Translations under genes and position numbers: made by a program
Shown here: one piece after another, positions 9,747 to 20,480 of the stretch
Layout: each line of letters starts with the position of its first letter
Numbering within the stretch: position 1 is the first letter of the stretch
Source: Meira nashicola
Taxonomy: Eukaryota > Basidiomycota > Exobasidiomycetes > Exobasidiales > Brachybasidiaceae
NCBI GenBank assembly: GCA_001600355.1
Contig: BCJU01000001.1
Location: 5,332,013 to 5,396,012, forward strand
Reading direction: 5' to 3'
Length of the DNA: 64,000 nt
Notes under the pieces: model-generated
The model's database searches: none
What the model saw: only the letters and a program-made list of their open reading frames with translations
Told to the model about the DNA's origin: nothing

Positions 9747-11711
9747 ATGCCAGAGTTCTGTGAAGTAGTATCTCAGCATTCAATCAAACAAGCCGATCTT
9801 CAAATTTATATTCCTACATCAATCTTCGTAAATGCAAAAGCGAATAAAAGTAGAGATGATGTCCAATACTTATTTGGTTGGAATTTTTGGGCCAATGAAA
9901 ATCATACTTGCTCGATTGTTGTGATAGCTGGAACACTGACGGAACAAGAAGTACTAAAAAATGATTACCATACTCATGATGCGTTGAAGAAATCAAGCGA
10001 GATTTGTTTACTTGGAGAGGTGATTCCACGTAGCATTTTTGCATCTCAGCAATATGGAACAGGAGCCAGTCACGACGACAGAATCTTCTCAAAAGGTCGG
10101 AGAGTGAAAGGAGATCAATTCGGAATATGGCTTGTGATGGAGGAGAGTACTTCAAGAAAGGTGACTCCACAACTCTATTCTGTGCGACTCTTAGCGAACA
10201 GCGAAACTTCTTCTTGTTCAATTTCTACCATTCTTTACAAAGTACCACGCCCTGAAAAAATGCAATATACCTCCCTCGAGCCTATGCTTTTGCCGAAAGC
10301 ATCCACGGACGGATTATCTGGTGGAGAGGAAAGTCAATCTCGTCATCAAACGGATTTATTTCAAAATCAAAGGCTGGAAAGACTTGTGGAGCTAGATCCT
10401 GTACGCTTTGCTGATCTCAATCACAGATACAAGAGTGGAAGTGCTCCCGGTCAAGCGTTTCGGCATTGCATAGACCTAATTAATCAAGTGTCATATGTGT
10501 GTGAAGCCACAAAGGCATCCAGTCTTAATGGTCATAACGCGAAAAACAAGAGAGAAAATAAATCGAAATTTGCAGAAAGCTGGGAAATTGCAGCAAAAGG
10601 TGCACAATTCATACGAAGGCTACTAACATCGAGCATTCATCCAAACATTCCTGCTCTTGTCACAATTTCAGCATCGGCTCGTCAATTGAACTTACGATTG
10701 GGTCAAATATCGGTCTGGCCATCATTAGCTCGCAGATTGCGATTAGCAAGAGTACGAGAGCATCAACCGGTCTCACTGCTGGGACCGCAGTATACAGCGC
10801 TATACAATGGCGTCTGGCTCGTTGCAAACGATCTAATCGTCGGTCAAGCTGTCGGCCTTATACTTTGCGACAAAAGTGATCACATTGCAACTTTTTTGAA
10901 AGCCAAGCTAGGACCTATACTGTCAGTAACGATCATTGAGACATTGCATTGGTTGGATAGCTGGCCTCTGGGTGTTAAATTGAATACCCCCCTCTCACGA
11001 TTCTTTTGTGATATGTATACCGGAATGACGGAGATATGGTCCGAACAGGTTTTGACGACATTTATGTCAGAAGGATCGCAAGATTTACGTCGATTAATCT
11101 ATCTGATAGGAATAGCAACGCGTTCTCTTGGTTTATCAATGATGCTTTGTATCGTTGTGGATGTGCTGAATCTGGTCACATTTTATTTAAATGTGTTTTA
11201 CCTCGTTCAATGGCGAATGTATGCATTTTTCTGCAGTTCGCTCACATCTTTATTTTACCTTTTCAGAGGCAAAAAACGAAATCCTTTACGAAAGATGCGT
11301 ACCGATTATGCAACATACGATTTGGATCAATTGTTGTTGGGAACAATCTTTTTTACAATCTTATTATTTCTCTGGTTGACGGTTGCAACGTATTATGCTT
11401 TATTTTCATTGATAAGGTTTTTCATTGTCTCAGTCATTGCCGTATTGCAAACTGCTTTGGCGGTTATCAATCATTTGCCTCTTTTTGCGCTTATGCTTAG
11501 ATTGAAAGATCCTGCACGTTTGCCAGGAGGGGTTGCGTTTCGAGTAAAAGAAGGAGAGGAAGAGAGAACATATATACCAACTACTCAATTCGAATTGATC
11601 AGCGTACCTTTAGGTTTATCTGATATTTTTCGTGGTCAAGAGCGTCACATTCAAAATATTTCGCGCTTACCTGGATTAGCTTTTGATATCTTAACCGGAA
11701 AGAGGATATAG
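9747..11711 (+). CDS. GPI1: GPI1/PIG-Q, subunit of GPI-GlcNAc transferase
   Basis: The protein has 654 residues and no intron. Gpi1 is part of the ER complex that adds GlcNAc to phosphatidylinositol, the first step of GPI-anchor synthesis. The diagnostic block LYNGVWLVANDLIVGQAVG lies near residue 350, followed by LHWLDSWPLGVKLNTPL and RFFCDMYTGMTEIW. At least three hydrophobic membrane segments lie between about 445 and 590, and RLKDPARLPGGV follows them. The N-terminal ~250 residues are poorly conserved. It shares its promoter with TRP1. Confidence 0.93.
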   Translation: MPEFCEVVSQHSIKQADLQIYIPTSIFVNAKANKSRDDVQYLFGWNFWANENHTCSIVVIAGTLTEQEVLKNDYHTHDALKKSSEICLLGEVIPRSIFASQQYGTGASHDDRIFSKGRRVKGDQFGIWLVMEESTSRKVTPQLYSVRLLANSETSSCSISTILYKVPRPEKMQYTSLEPMLLPKASTDGLSGGEESQSRHQTDLFQNQRLERLVELDPVRFADLNHRYKSGSAPGQAFRHCIDLINQVSYVCEATKASSLNGHNAKNKRENKSKFAESWEIAAKGAQFIRRLLTSSIHPNIPALVTISASARQLNLRLGQISVWPSLARRLRLARVREHQPVSLLGPQYTALYNGVWLVANDLIVGQAVGLILCDKSDHIATFLKAKLGPILSVTIIETLHWLDSWPLGVKLNTPLSRFFCDMYTGMTEIWSEQVLTTFMSEGSQDLRRLIYLIGIATRSLGLSMMLCIVVDVLNLVTFYLNVFYLVQWRMYAFFCSSLTSLFYLFRGKKRNPLRKMRTDYATYDLDQLLLGTIFFTILLFLWLTVATYYALFSLIRFFIVSVIAVLQTALAVINHLPLFALMLRLKDPARLPGGVAFRVKEGEEERTYIPTTQFELISVPLGLSDIFRGQERHIQNISRLPGLAFDILTGKRI

Positions 11712-11800
11712 CAAGCTTGTTCAGTCGATTTAGAATACAAATGTACATCAATGCAATGTAAATATACTACATAATGAGCAGAGAAGAGCTGAATCGGAAA

Positions 11801-13480
11801 TTAATTTTGACCATAAGCCCATTTGAGCATAGGAACAGATCTTGATAGGGGAACATTGAAGATGGGATGATTGATGCCTAATCGATTTTCATCGTTGCCC
11901 AGAATGCAGAGGTATTTTGGATCGCTTACGAATGCCATCATTGATAGGTAGCATTCTTTGCGCCAATTATCCGTACTTTTGTGCTCATCAGTCTTTGAAT
12001 CTTCTTTAGACTTCCAATCTTTCTCTATTGTTCGCCTTAAGCTTTGATTATACTCTAAACGATGTTGACATAGTGATAAACCTGCAAGATTGTTTGCTGT
12101 ATGATAAGCATCGGACCTTTTGCCTGGCTTATCGCGTAAACCTCCTTGTGGTGCTTGAGCAACGACTAAAATGTATTCTTGTAAAGCTTTTCTGTCAAAC
12201 AAGAAACCTTCAGCATCATTCTCCTCTGTATTTCCATTCACACTTTCCCATCCATCACTACTTTCGCCACTTGTTGTAATAGGTTCCGTTTCTGTATTAT
12301 CTTCTAACCACCATTTTCCATCTTTTAATTCCAATTGAACACTTAAGATTGTACCTAAACCTGCACCACTAAACCAACCATAACATCCATCGACTAACTT
12401 ATTCGTTCTTCCACGAAAACCACCTCCTTCTATCGGTAGCCCTTGTTGCCAAGCTGACCAACGAGAGATACGCTCAACATCCAAAGATGAACTGCTTGCA
12501 GAACGAGATTGATGCCATTGACTATGCTTTTTGCCCTCTTCGAAATCAAAGGCTGATGTATTTGGCTCAGCTGGATTAGGTAAAAGTGATAATGCTAAAT
12601 GGGTTGCCATTGCACAAAAAGCATAACCTCCATGAGCTTCACCTAAAGAAGCAGCGTTTTGAAATAAAGATGGCACGGAGAAAGGTAGATTGAATGGTTG
12701 ACTGCCTGAGCTTAAACCTCCTTCGTATGTTTGACAGTTTGCAATCGCATTTCCTACACCTTTCATTAGCTCTGGAGTTGCAATTCCAAGCATAAGAGAG
12801 ACACAAATAACGCAATAAGTTGCACGAACGTCTACTTCACCATCCCGATTCACTGTAAATGATCCATCTGCTTGTTTAAGTGAAAGTAAAAACTTGTATA
12901 AACTTTTACGATCTATATCATCCCATCCTCCTTTTCCTATATCTACGCTGATGCCCATCGCAACATCATCGTCATCAGGACAAGGGCCTGGACCACCCAA
13001 AATTGCCAATGCCATTACGCTAGCATACGTTCCCATCAAATGAGCATTTTGACCATGTCCTCCACCAAAACCACCTGTGAATCGATTTTGAAAGTGTAAG
13101 ATTGTTGTTATAGCTCTACTTCTTAGAGGTTCTCCCAATTCGATTCCCATCAAAAGGCAAGAATGTGCTACCCAATAAATTAACCAACATCGGGTACTAT
13201 CGTATGCCAAATAATTGCTAGGTAATGGATCTAAGATTTTACGTAAAAAGGCAACATGCATCTTTTTGTTTAACGTTGGAACTGGAATTTCTTCTTCTTT
13301 CAAGTTGACATTCTTGCCATTCGATTTTAATTCTTCTTGATCCTTCTTTCCATGTAATGCATTTTGATATGATTCAACGAAAGCTTGAATACTTTCTTCT
13401 ACTTCAGCCTGTTCATCAGAAGTGGGTGTTCCAAAGTTATCAGTAGGCGTGGCTATCAGCTTCTCAAATAAGATAGACAT
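11801..13480 (-). CDS. RAM1: Protein farnesyltransferase beta subunit
   Basis: The protein has 559 residues, longer than yeast Ram1. With the alpha subunit it farnesylates CAAX proteins such as Ras, Rheb and pheromone precursors. Prenyltransferase alpha-alpha repeats are visible: GGFGGGHGQNAHLMGTYAS, DGSFTVNRDGEVDVRATYC, CQTYEGG, EAHGGYAFCA, GGFRGRTNKLVDGCYGWF. Zinc ligands are D364, C366 and H460 (in DAYHTANN). An extra segment at 257-279 sits between EGG and EAHGG, where relatives have only a few residues. Ser-rich and acidic inserts lie at 310-335 and 395-425. Start is ATG 13480. It is tail-to-tail with GPI1 (89 bp). Confidence 0.95.
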   Translation of the reverse strand: MSILFEKLIATPTDNFGTPTSDEQAEVEESIQAFVESYQNALHGKKDQEELKSNGKNVNLKEEEIPVPTLNKKMHVAFLRKILDPLPSNYLAYDSTRCWLIYWVAHSCLLMGIELGEPLRSRAITTILHFQNRFTGGFGGGHGQNAHLMGTYASVMALAILGGPGPCPDDDDVAMGISVDIGKGGWDDIDRKSLYKFLLSLKQADGSFTVNRDGEVDVRATYCVICVSLMLGIATPELMKGVGNAIANCQTYEGGLSSGSQPFNLPFSVPSLFQNAASLGEAHGGYAFCAMATHLALSLLPNPAEPNTSAFDFEEGKKHSQWHQSRSASSSSLDVERISRWSAWQQGLPIEGGGFRGRTNKLVDGCYGWFSGAGLGTILSVQLELKDGKWWLEDNTETEPITTSGESSDGWESVNGNTEENDAEGFLFDRKALQEYILVVAQAPQGGLRDKPGKRSDAYHTANNLAGLSLCQHRLEYNQSLRRTIEKDWKSKEDSKTDEHKSTDNWRKECYLSMMAFVSDPKYLCILGNDENRLGINHPIFNVPLSRSVPMLKWAYGQN

Positions 13481-13813
13481 GATTTGAGAAAAAATAAGAG
13501 GTTGGATGGTAGATATGAAAAGGGTGTATGACAGTCGTATATGAGCTTAAATAGACTACAAACAAGAAGAAAATGGAGGCATGAGAAATTTAACACTGGC
13601 GAGATGCCTAAGTGAGCGGCGCTGCACGGACAAAGTGGTGTGTGTAATTAATCGGAAAAACAAAGGGACTTTTAATAACGCTAAAAATTAAGAACAAAGG
13701 GACTCATGAGCATGCATACATATCCAGCATTGGCCGTACATACTTTATGGGATGATAATGAAACAAATTTTTATAATACAAATGAAATTCAGCCCCAATT
13801 CTTAGACAATCTT
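13481..13813. other. Gap between RAM1 start and HPM1 stop
   Basis: 333 bp that must hold the RAM1 promoter and the HPM1 terminator. I see nothing specific in it. Confidence 0.5.
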
Positions 13814-14984
13814 CTACCAATCAATCTGCAATACAACCCTTGATACGCCTTTTTCACTTTTCCAAACTGTTTTTGTTGATGCATGTCTGCGTTGAAGTTC
13901 TTGTTCGAATGCATATACTCCACCTCCTACGCCAAAGTAGACTACTTTTGCTGCCACAAGACACAATTTGTCCATTTGTATTGAATCACTTCTTGCCTTT
14001 GTTTCCACCAATGAACCTTTATAGGCTTCCTCTAATGTATCGATCAAGATCGGCATTGTTTCAGTGGAATAAATTGTTTCACTTGTAAGGATGATATTGG
14101 GCAACGAACCAATATCGATTGCATTAATGACTGTCAAACCTTCCCAATGACCGGAATAGAATTGAATATCAATCTTGTGCTTTTGCAGATCATCCAAGAA
14201 ACCATCTATGATCTCATCACTTAATTCCACCTCTCCTTGTTGTCCCTGATCTTCCTTTTCTTCATTCGAATGAAAGTACCATGTTAGTAGCAAGTTGGGC
14301 AAGGTTACCTGATATAGAAATTGGAAAATGCAAAATGTTAGTATTTATGAGTCTTTTTGTCATAACACAATCTCAACTCACCATTCGTAAAACCTGTTCA
14401 TTAAAGTCGCATAGTTGCAAAGTCAAATTTGTGGGCTTGTCATCCACTTTCTTTAGCACTTTTGATAACAAATACAATGATGGTACAGCCGTTCCACACC
14501 CCAATTCGATCACCTTTTTGTTCTGCAGAAAATCAGGAGATTTTGCCACCTTTTGTGCCAAAACTCCAGCCAGATCTAAGGAACATTCCCATGTTTTCAG
14601 ACCACCTTCATAAACACCCGGTACCAAATCCGTTGCTGCTCCTGCCATGACCGTCTTCCATTCTTCTGATGATTTTTGTTCTTCTTCTGTTCCTTCTTCA
14701 TCTTCGTGTAACATTTGAAATCGAGCATCAAATAGATCACGTCTATAAACATAAAATGTATCTTTTGATTGTGGAATGGGAACTTCTATTCGAGTGTATG
14801 ATAATTTAGAAGGTAGACTTGTAATCAAAGTTTCAAGCTTATGCTGCTTTGCTGTTCCTGATGAAGATGCTTTCTCTTTGCATGTTCTTTGCTCTCTTTC
14901 ATCCTTCTTTCTATCATTCGCATTTACTTGAACATCTTGACCTTCGTTCAAATCTATTGCTGCAAAATTGAACGAGAATGACAT
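13814..14984 (-). CDS. HPM1: HPM1/METTL18-type protein histidine methyltransferase (2 exons)
   Basis: Exons are 14984-14382 and 14308-13814 with a 73-nt intron (donor GTGAGT, branch TACTAAC, acceptor CAG). Splicing joins LRM to VTLPNLLLTW and gives 365 residues. Yeast Hpm1 methylates a histidine of ribosomal protein L3. Motifs are the start MSFSF, FYVYRRDLFDARFQ, GVYEGGLKTWECS, the SAM-binding VIELGCGTAVPSLYL (about 158-172) and, after the intron, FYSGHWEGL. ATG 14984 is chosen because MSFSF is typical of the family; the frame extends 20 codons upstream. It is divergent from the 612-residue unknown. Confidence 0.93.
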
Positions 14985-15500
14985 ATTACCGTGTGCTGCT
15001 TCTCTTCGTTTTGGATGAGAAACAAAGACAGTTTTATTTTGCAAAAATATTTAGAGTTTAAATTTTGGTATTTTTTTACAAACATATTCAAGCGGAGGAT
15101 TGATTAGCCTACCTTTTGAATAGCGAAACGCGTACAAATTGACTAGATACACACACACATACACACACACATACACACACAGATATATTGCTGCTATAAA
15201 ACAAGGAAATGTGAAAAGCAAAAACAATGTGAACAAAAATCATGTCAATGCGGAGAATTAAACATGTCAATACCCTTGTCAACTTTTAGGTCACAAATAC
15301 TTCTCCTCTCTTTTCAATCACCGCCTCAAAAGACTAGATGGCTTAGCGAACGAGAAGAAGTTTAAGGCTAGCTTCGAATAGAGTGAACGAAAGAGCTGTC
15401 GGACAAGGAGTAAATCAGGACTATCATATAGAGAGGATAGGAAAAAAAGGGGAAGGCAAGGAAGACGTGTCTAAAGTGTCTCATAACATCAGAACACAAA
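14985..15500. other. Divergent intergenic region with CA repeat
   Basis: 516 bp between HPM1 (minus) and the low-complexity protein (plus). It contains ACGCGT at 15128 and a CA-rich microsatellite at 15148-15181. No gene seen. Confidence 0.6.
15148..15181. repeat. CA/ACAT microsatellite
   Basis: Alternating CA units interrupted by AT (ACACACACAT pattern) in the HPM1 upstream region. Confidence 0.9.
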
Positions 15501-17339
15501 ATGGCACCTATTTTAGGAGGTAGAAGGGGATCAAATGCAGCAGGGACATCTTCAGCTGCATCATCAGCCGCAATAGCAGCGAATAATCCAACATCATCTT
15601 CATCTTCATCAAGTTATGGAGGAAGTGGTGGGGCTACTGGAAGTTCATCTGGATCTGGTAATGCGGCCGCAGTATCTTCTGTACCCCCATTACCTGCGAA
15701 TAAACAATCAACCATTCGTGGCTATTATGCTGCAACTCAAGGAGCGAGTAGTTCAGGATCACAAATGCCCTCCTCGGCAACGGCAACCGCTCCTGTTCAT
15801 CCTTCATCTTATGGAACGGGAGGTATGCCTTACTCTCCACCAAATAGGAATGGCGCACCGACGCAGAACAAATTTATGACAAATTCAAAAGGTTCTATTG
15901 CTCCAAACACTTCATCATCACCACATTCGCATTCGCATACGAATAGTATACCTATGCCAACAGAATCTGTCATACAAAATACCGGCTACAAATCTATAGA
16001 TAGCAGTTCGATAGGGGATACTAGCCTTTCGCCCAACGCATCTCCAAGTGCGACTTCTATACCATCCTTTCCAACTTCCGCTCAATCTTCGGTAACTTAT
16101 TTCGCACATGGCAATCAAAGTGGAATATTAGATCAACAAAGTATGAATTCAAACTTTACATCCAATACATCCTCTTCCTTTCTTACGCCCAATCATCACG
16201 CTATCAATCCAGCCATATCCAGCTCACTTTCAGATACACCTTTACGAGAAGCCTTTGCACGTAGGATACGATCGCTTGCATACATCAAAAGAACTTTATC
16301 TGCTAGTCATAGAGATCGTTTTAATCCATCTGCCAATCAAGCATGGCTAGATATAATTCGAATCTCTCGACAAGATCTTGATTCGTTATACGATAGCGAA
16401 CCAATGCGAAGAAGAGCACATAGATATTATCTTTTGGGTTGTTCGCTCGCATCTACAATTGAACTTACATCTGTTGGCGAATTTGCAAGGGCTGTATTAG
16501 CAATAATCAATGAAGTTGAAATGACAGCTGATGCAGGAGATAAAGATAAAACAAAGATGCGAAACTTTTTCAAATCTTCCATTCGAACTGGAACTGGTCG
16601 TAAAAGTGCAGGATCTGTTGGATTAGCCGAATTTTCAAGCACATATGACGGTGTGAGCGTTGGAGGTCCTTCTTTATCATCTCTTGGCCCTTCAGGAGTG
16701 GAACTTGTGGGTACACATGTTCCTTTTCAATTGGACTTTTTGCAAACGACGATCACGTTTTGCGATATTCTGATAGAAATATATTGCAAATTTACATACT
16801 TTCTGAATAATTCCGTTGGAGGGATGCCTCAAAGTAGCAATAGAGATATTGAAGGATTACCACAAAGCGGAATGAATACTCAAGAGAACTTTTTATCACC
16901 TACGGGTACTCCTATCGCTGCTTCTTCTATGGATGCAATGCAAAAAGTAGATGCAAAATTGAAAAAGATTTTGGCTCAAATTTGTAAGGAGATAGATGGG
17001 TTAGCACGACAACGAATTCGAGAAGAATTAGGATCAATCGATCCATTGATGGCAAGAGATATTCAAGCAATGGATCTTAATACGCCTACAGCATTTGGCA
17101 CACCTCAATCTGGTGCATCTCTACATGGTTACGATACATTTCCTACTTCTGTTCCTATGACTAATGCTAGTATAAGCGCAGGCGTACCAATAGGCTCTAT
17201 ACGTGGATCAAATAAGCTGGGATCGATTCATTCCAATAATCCAAACATGTATGCTGGTTCAGCTCCTAATCTTTTATCTGCTGCCGGTCATAGTCCAGCT
17301 TTGAATGCAGGCGGCAATCTTCATTCGGGAGGTACATAG
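15501..17339 (+). CDS. Conserved-looking low-complexity protein of unknown function
   Basis: 612 residues, no intron. The first ~240 residues are Ser/Gly/Ala/Thr-rich and probably disordered. The ordered part has two helical blocks. One, about 248-340, contains LREAFARRIRSLAYIKRTL, NQAWLDIIRI and RRRAHRYYLLGCSLASTIE. The other, about 402-440, contains VPFQLDFLQTTITFCDILIEIY, followed by an amphipathic helix with QKVDAKLKKILAQICKEID. A low-complexity tail closes it. There is no signal peptide, membrane segment or catalytic motif. I do not recognise the family. The folded core between disordered arms suggests a scaffold or regulatory protein, which is inference only. Confidence 0.75.
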   Translation: MAPILGGRRGSNAAGTSSAASSAAIAANNPTSSSSSSSYGGSGGATGSSSGSGNAAAVSSVPPLPANKQSTIRGYYAATQGASSSGSQMPSSATATAPVHPSSYGTGGMPYSPPNRNGAPTQNKFMTNSKGSIAPNTSSSPHSHSHTNSIPMPTESVIQNTGYKSIDSSSIGDTSLSPNASPSATSIPSFPTSAQSSVTYFAHGNQSGILDQQSMNSNFTSNTSSSFLTPNHHAINPAISSSLSDTPLREAFARRIRSLAYIKRTLSASHRDRFNPSANQAWLDIIRISRQDLDSLYDSEPMRRRAHRYYLLGCSLASTIELTSVGEFARAVLAIINEVEMTADAGDKDKTKMRNFFKSSIRTGTGRKSAGSVGLAEFSSTYDGVSVGGPSLSSLGPSGVELVGTHVPFQLDFLQTTITFCDILIEIYCKFTYFLNNSVGGMPQSSNRDIEGLPQSGMNTQENFLSPTGTPIAASSMDAMQKVDAKLKKILAQICKEIDGLARQRIREELGSIDPLMARDIQAMDLNTPTAFGTPQSGASLHGYDTFPTSVPMTNASISAGVPIGSIRGSNKLGSIHSNNPNMYAGSAPNLLSAAGHSPALNAGGNLHSGGT

Positions 17340-17578
17340 CGTACTCTCAAGAAAGATGTATATTATAAAATGAATCTCAGTGTATTATTTTATTCTCTTT
17401 CTCTTTGTGCGCGGTACTGTCAAATGTTGCTGTTGATAAAATGATATTGGATAAGTATAGTACAAATGCAGTAAACCCGTTACAGACACCACTATAATTG
17501 TAGGTCAATCTATATGCTGATAAAGAAGTATATATCTATAAAAAAGTGAACCCGTGACGCAGAGAGAGAGAGAATGCC

Positions 17579-19369
17579 TTAAATGTAGAAATTCTTACGA
17601 TGATCAATGACGAATTGAACTTGTCTTTGTTCTAAATTGTCAGAAGTCATGGAAAAGTTATTTGCTTGAATGTATAATTCTTGACCATCTCCAAAATGAT
17701 CAATTTTAGATTTATATTGTTGCCAAGAAGGAACATCTTTTCCGTTTGGGTTCAATCTATAAGCAAAATGAATCCAAGCAGCGCTCATTGCATTTGAAAC
17801 TTGTTGAAGATTTTTATCTGAAGCAAAAGAACGTAAAGGTTGAGGAATATTGATTTCATTTGAACCTTGTAATGGTGGATTGGCAAAAACAAATGGAATT
17901 TCTGCTTCATGTTGAACGCCCATAGAAGCTTTTGCAATTCCAGCATCCATTCCAACTCCAACAGGTGATGCTTGTGCGAATCTATAAGACCAAGATGGAA
18001 TTTTAGCTTGAACGGCTGAACGTAATTGAAGATGTCTACCTGCTTCGAAATAAATATCTTGAAACATTGATGCTTGACGTTTATATTGATTTGTACCGTT
18101 TGGTGGATAAAATGTATCTGAAGCACTAACGCCGAAATAATCAGGTCTATATGGTTCTCCTTGTTTTGGATCAGAAGACCATGTTTGTAAAATTTGATCA
18201 AAGATTGGTTCGATTGATTGACCGAGTGCGAAGACTTGTGCTTTTTTGAAATCTTGATCGTTTGTCACGGTTGTTGGATATGGAAATTCTGTACCTTCGT
18301 CAAGGTTATCTCCTGTGATGAATGGAACTTGAAGATATTGTTGTTTTGACCATTGAATAGATGGATACTCCTGTATAAAATAATCATCCAAAGTTGGTTG
18401 ATAGCCAATATATGAATTTGCTAAAACTAAATTATTACCTGCAGTGATTTCTTTGGTTGTCTTTTGCTTTAAGCATTCAATTTGTTCTGATGAAGAAGTT
18501 GAATTAGAACAACCTGATCCATTGAGAACGTACTGATAAACTGCTTCTGCTTCAGGATGATTTGAAGGCAATCTACGTCCTGTTGCTGCATTACCACTTT
18601 CAAGAATTGCACCACGAAATAAACCAATACTTCCTTTTCCTTTATTTGCCATTAAATGATGTCCAACGTTTGCTGCTCCTGCACTTTCTCCGTATAAGAT
18701 CACACGAGAAGGATCACCTCCGAAAGCTTCAATATTTCTTTGAATCCATTTAAGTGCTTCTCTTTGATCCCAAATTCCTGCGTTCAAAATTGCTTGACCT
18801 GTTTTTTGAGCATCAATTATTGCTTGACCTGGTAAAAATCCAAATGCACCAACACGATAATTTGCTGCAACCCAAATTACAGGTTCATTTAATTCAATGC
18901 TCCTTTTTATGAAATTTGTTGCATTTATACGTGCTTGATTAATACTACCTTCTTGCCAACTTCCACCGTACAACCAAAACATAACGGGTAAATGACGTCC
19001 AGAACCAATGTTTGATGGTTTATAAATATTTAACTGTAAACAATCTTCTGATTGTATTTGACTTGTTGTACTATCTCCCGAAGGTGGTTGAATACAAATT
19101 GGTCCAGGAACGGTAGCATTACGTGGAACAGATTGCGTGTATGGTTTAATAGATTGTGTTTTTGAAAATCGTAAATTTCCCACAGGTGGTTGAGCGAAAG
19201 GAACGTTTAAATATTCATCTACTTTTGATGATTGTAATCTATTTCCGATAAAGACGCCTTGTGATTTTGTATGTGTGATCGCGTTACCATTCGCTTGAAC
19301 AAGGTATGATGGACTTGCCATTGATGACATTAACAAGAATGTCATCAAAAATGCAGGAAAGTAAAACAT
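17579..19369 (-). CDS. Secreted type-B carboxylesterase/lipase
   Basis: 596 residues of the cholinesterase-like alpha/beta-hydrolase family, which hydrolyses carboxylic esters or lipids. A hydrophobic N-terminus (about 1-25) is a likely signal peptide. The family signature EDCLQLNIYKP, the oxyanion hole YGGSW and the nucleophile elbow GESAG (S229) are present. The remaining triad is E358 (in DNLDEGT) and H487 (in GVQHEAE). The family is complete, so I expect an active enzyme; the substrate cannot be told. The open frame continues to 19390 but begins with TTG there, so ATG 19369 is used. A CAGGTAC box lies 149 nt upstream, as in the other secreted-protein gene. Confidence 0.92.
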   Translation of the reverse strand: MFYFPAFLMTFLLMSSMASPSYLVQANGNAITHTKSQGVFIGNRLQSSKVDEYLNVPFAQPPVGNLRFSKTQSIKPYTQSVPRNATVPGPICIQPPSGDSTTSQIQSEDCLQLNIYKPSNIGSGRHLPVMFWLYGGSWQEGSINQARINATNFIKRSIELNEPVIWVAANYRVGAFGFLPGQAIIDAQKTGQAILNAGIWDQREALKWIQRNIEAFGGDPSRVILYGESAGAANVGHHLMANKGKGSIGLFRGAILESGNAATGRRLPSNHPEAEAVYQYVLNGSGCSNSTSSSEQIECLKQKTTKEITAGNNLVLANSYIGYQPTLDDYFIQEYPSIQWSKQQYLQVPFITGDNLDEGTEFPYPTTVTNDQDFKKAQVFALGQSIEPIFDQILQTWSSDPKQGEPYRPDYFGVSASDTFYPPNGTNQYKRQASMFQDIYFEAGRHLQLRSAVQAKIPSWSYRFAQASPVGVGMDAGIAKASMGVQHEAEIPFVFANPPLQGSNEINIPQPLRSFASDKNLQQVSNAMSAAWIHFAYRLNPNGKDVPSWQQYKSKIDHFGDGQELYIQANNFSMTSDNLEQRQVQFVIDHRKNFYI

Positions 19370-19423
19370 TTTGACGGCGATTGGAAACAATCCTGCGACA
19401 GGCAGAGGATATCGTCGTCGATG

Positions 19424-19436
19424 AAGGGTAACCCTT
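19424..19436. repeat. Quasi-palindrome AAGGGT-A-ACCCTT
   Basis: Perfect 6-bp arms with one central base, about 55 nt upstream of the carboxylesterase ATG. It could be an operator-like dimer site in the promoter or leader. Confidence 0.45.
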
Positions 19437-19457
19437 TTAAGTTATTTTGATAGGTGA

Positions 19458-19477
19458 ATGATGATGATGATGATGAT
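19458..19477. repeat. ATG trinucleotide microsatellite
   Basis: Tandem ATG/TGA units in the region upstream of the carboxylesterase gene. Confidence 0.85.
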
Positions 19478-20426
19478 AGTACAAAAGATACAAACAATTC
19501 ATTTCGGTAAATGTCATCAGGTACGGGCTATGTGTGTACTAGCCCGCTTTTACGCCCTCCCTTTTTGCTACAAAAGATTCCGAATTTCATAGTAGCCCTG
19601 CCGGATTTGTTGATCTTCAAATTGGACATACATAGATTTTGTTTGTTTTAGGCCAGATTTAAAGTGGAGCGAGATCTGAGGTTTAATTAATTGATTACTT
19701 TTTGCATTGAGAATATTCTACTTTGCAAACAATCATGATCGCGGCCTTTAAACAGAACATGAGAATTAAATCTGCAAAAGGCAAAAGGCATATGCAATCT
19801 GAAACTAGTCGTACATACGCGTTCTAGTTCATTGACCGAAATTCGGGAATTAATAAAAAGGGAAAAAACGCGCTATATGCTCAGTCAATCGGTTTATTCT
19901 TTTCTTTCCTTCCTACTTTGGAACTTCTCTGCATTAGCGTATTTTGTTCAATCAGTAAGCTATGTAGCTGCTGCTTATCGCGGAAATCATTTACAGAAAT
20001 GGAAGATGAACAGATTAGCACTCATATGAGAGAAACGTACTCACTGGAATAGTATGAAAAGATTCAGAGAGAGAAATCCAAACTTTCCTTTTGTTCTTAT
20101 GATCAGCTCATCGGATCCGCATTAAGAGCGGTGTTTGACTGAGGACAGAAAAAGAGAACTTAAGGCCAACTATGGAAGCCACTGAGAAATATTCTTTTTA
20201 CACAAACAAACAAGTCATACAATGAAAGTAAAATAGTCCAAGCCAGCCACTACATACATACATGTGCAGTGTACATATATACGTACATGCATATACATAT
20301 ACCTGGGGCTACTCGGCTTGTAGACAATATAAGTGTATTATCTTTTTGCCGAAAGAAGGAAAATAGAAAACCGGAAAAGGAAACTCTTGCGTTAAATCTT
20401 AAATCCAAAAACCTTTTTCCCACGTT

Positions 20427-20480
20427 ATTAATGCGGGCATATAAACGCAGTATAGTGCAGGGCTACGCGCCCGCATTAAT
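20427..20480. repeat. 12-bp perfect inverted repeat
   Basis: ATTAATGCGGGC at 20427-20438 and its exact complement GCCCGCATTAAT at 20469-20480, with a 30-bp spacer containing TATAAACGC. The arms carry GCCCGCAT, which also occurs in other gene-start regions here. It could be a transcription-factor operator or a stem in a transcript. Confidence 0.7.

Noticed and set aside
12646..12720. Possible 75-nt in-frame intron explaining the RAM1 insertion.
   Set aside because: The only donor, GTTTAA, is poor, and removal would delete more than the family gap between EGG and EAHGG.
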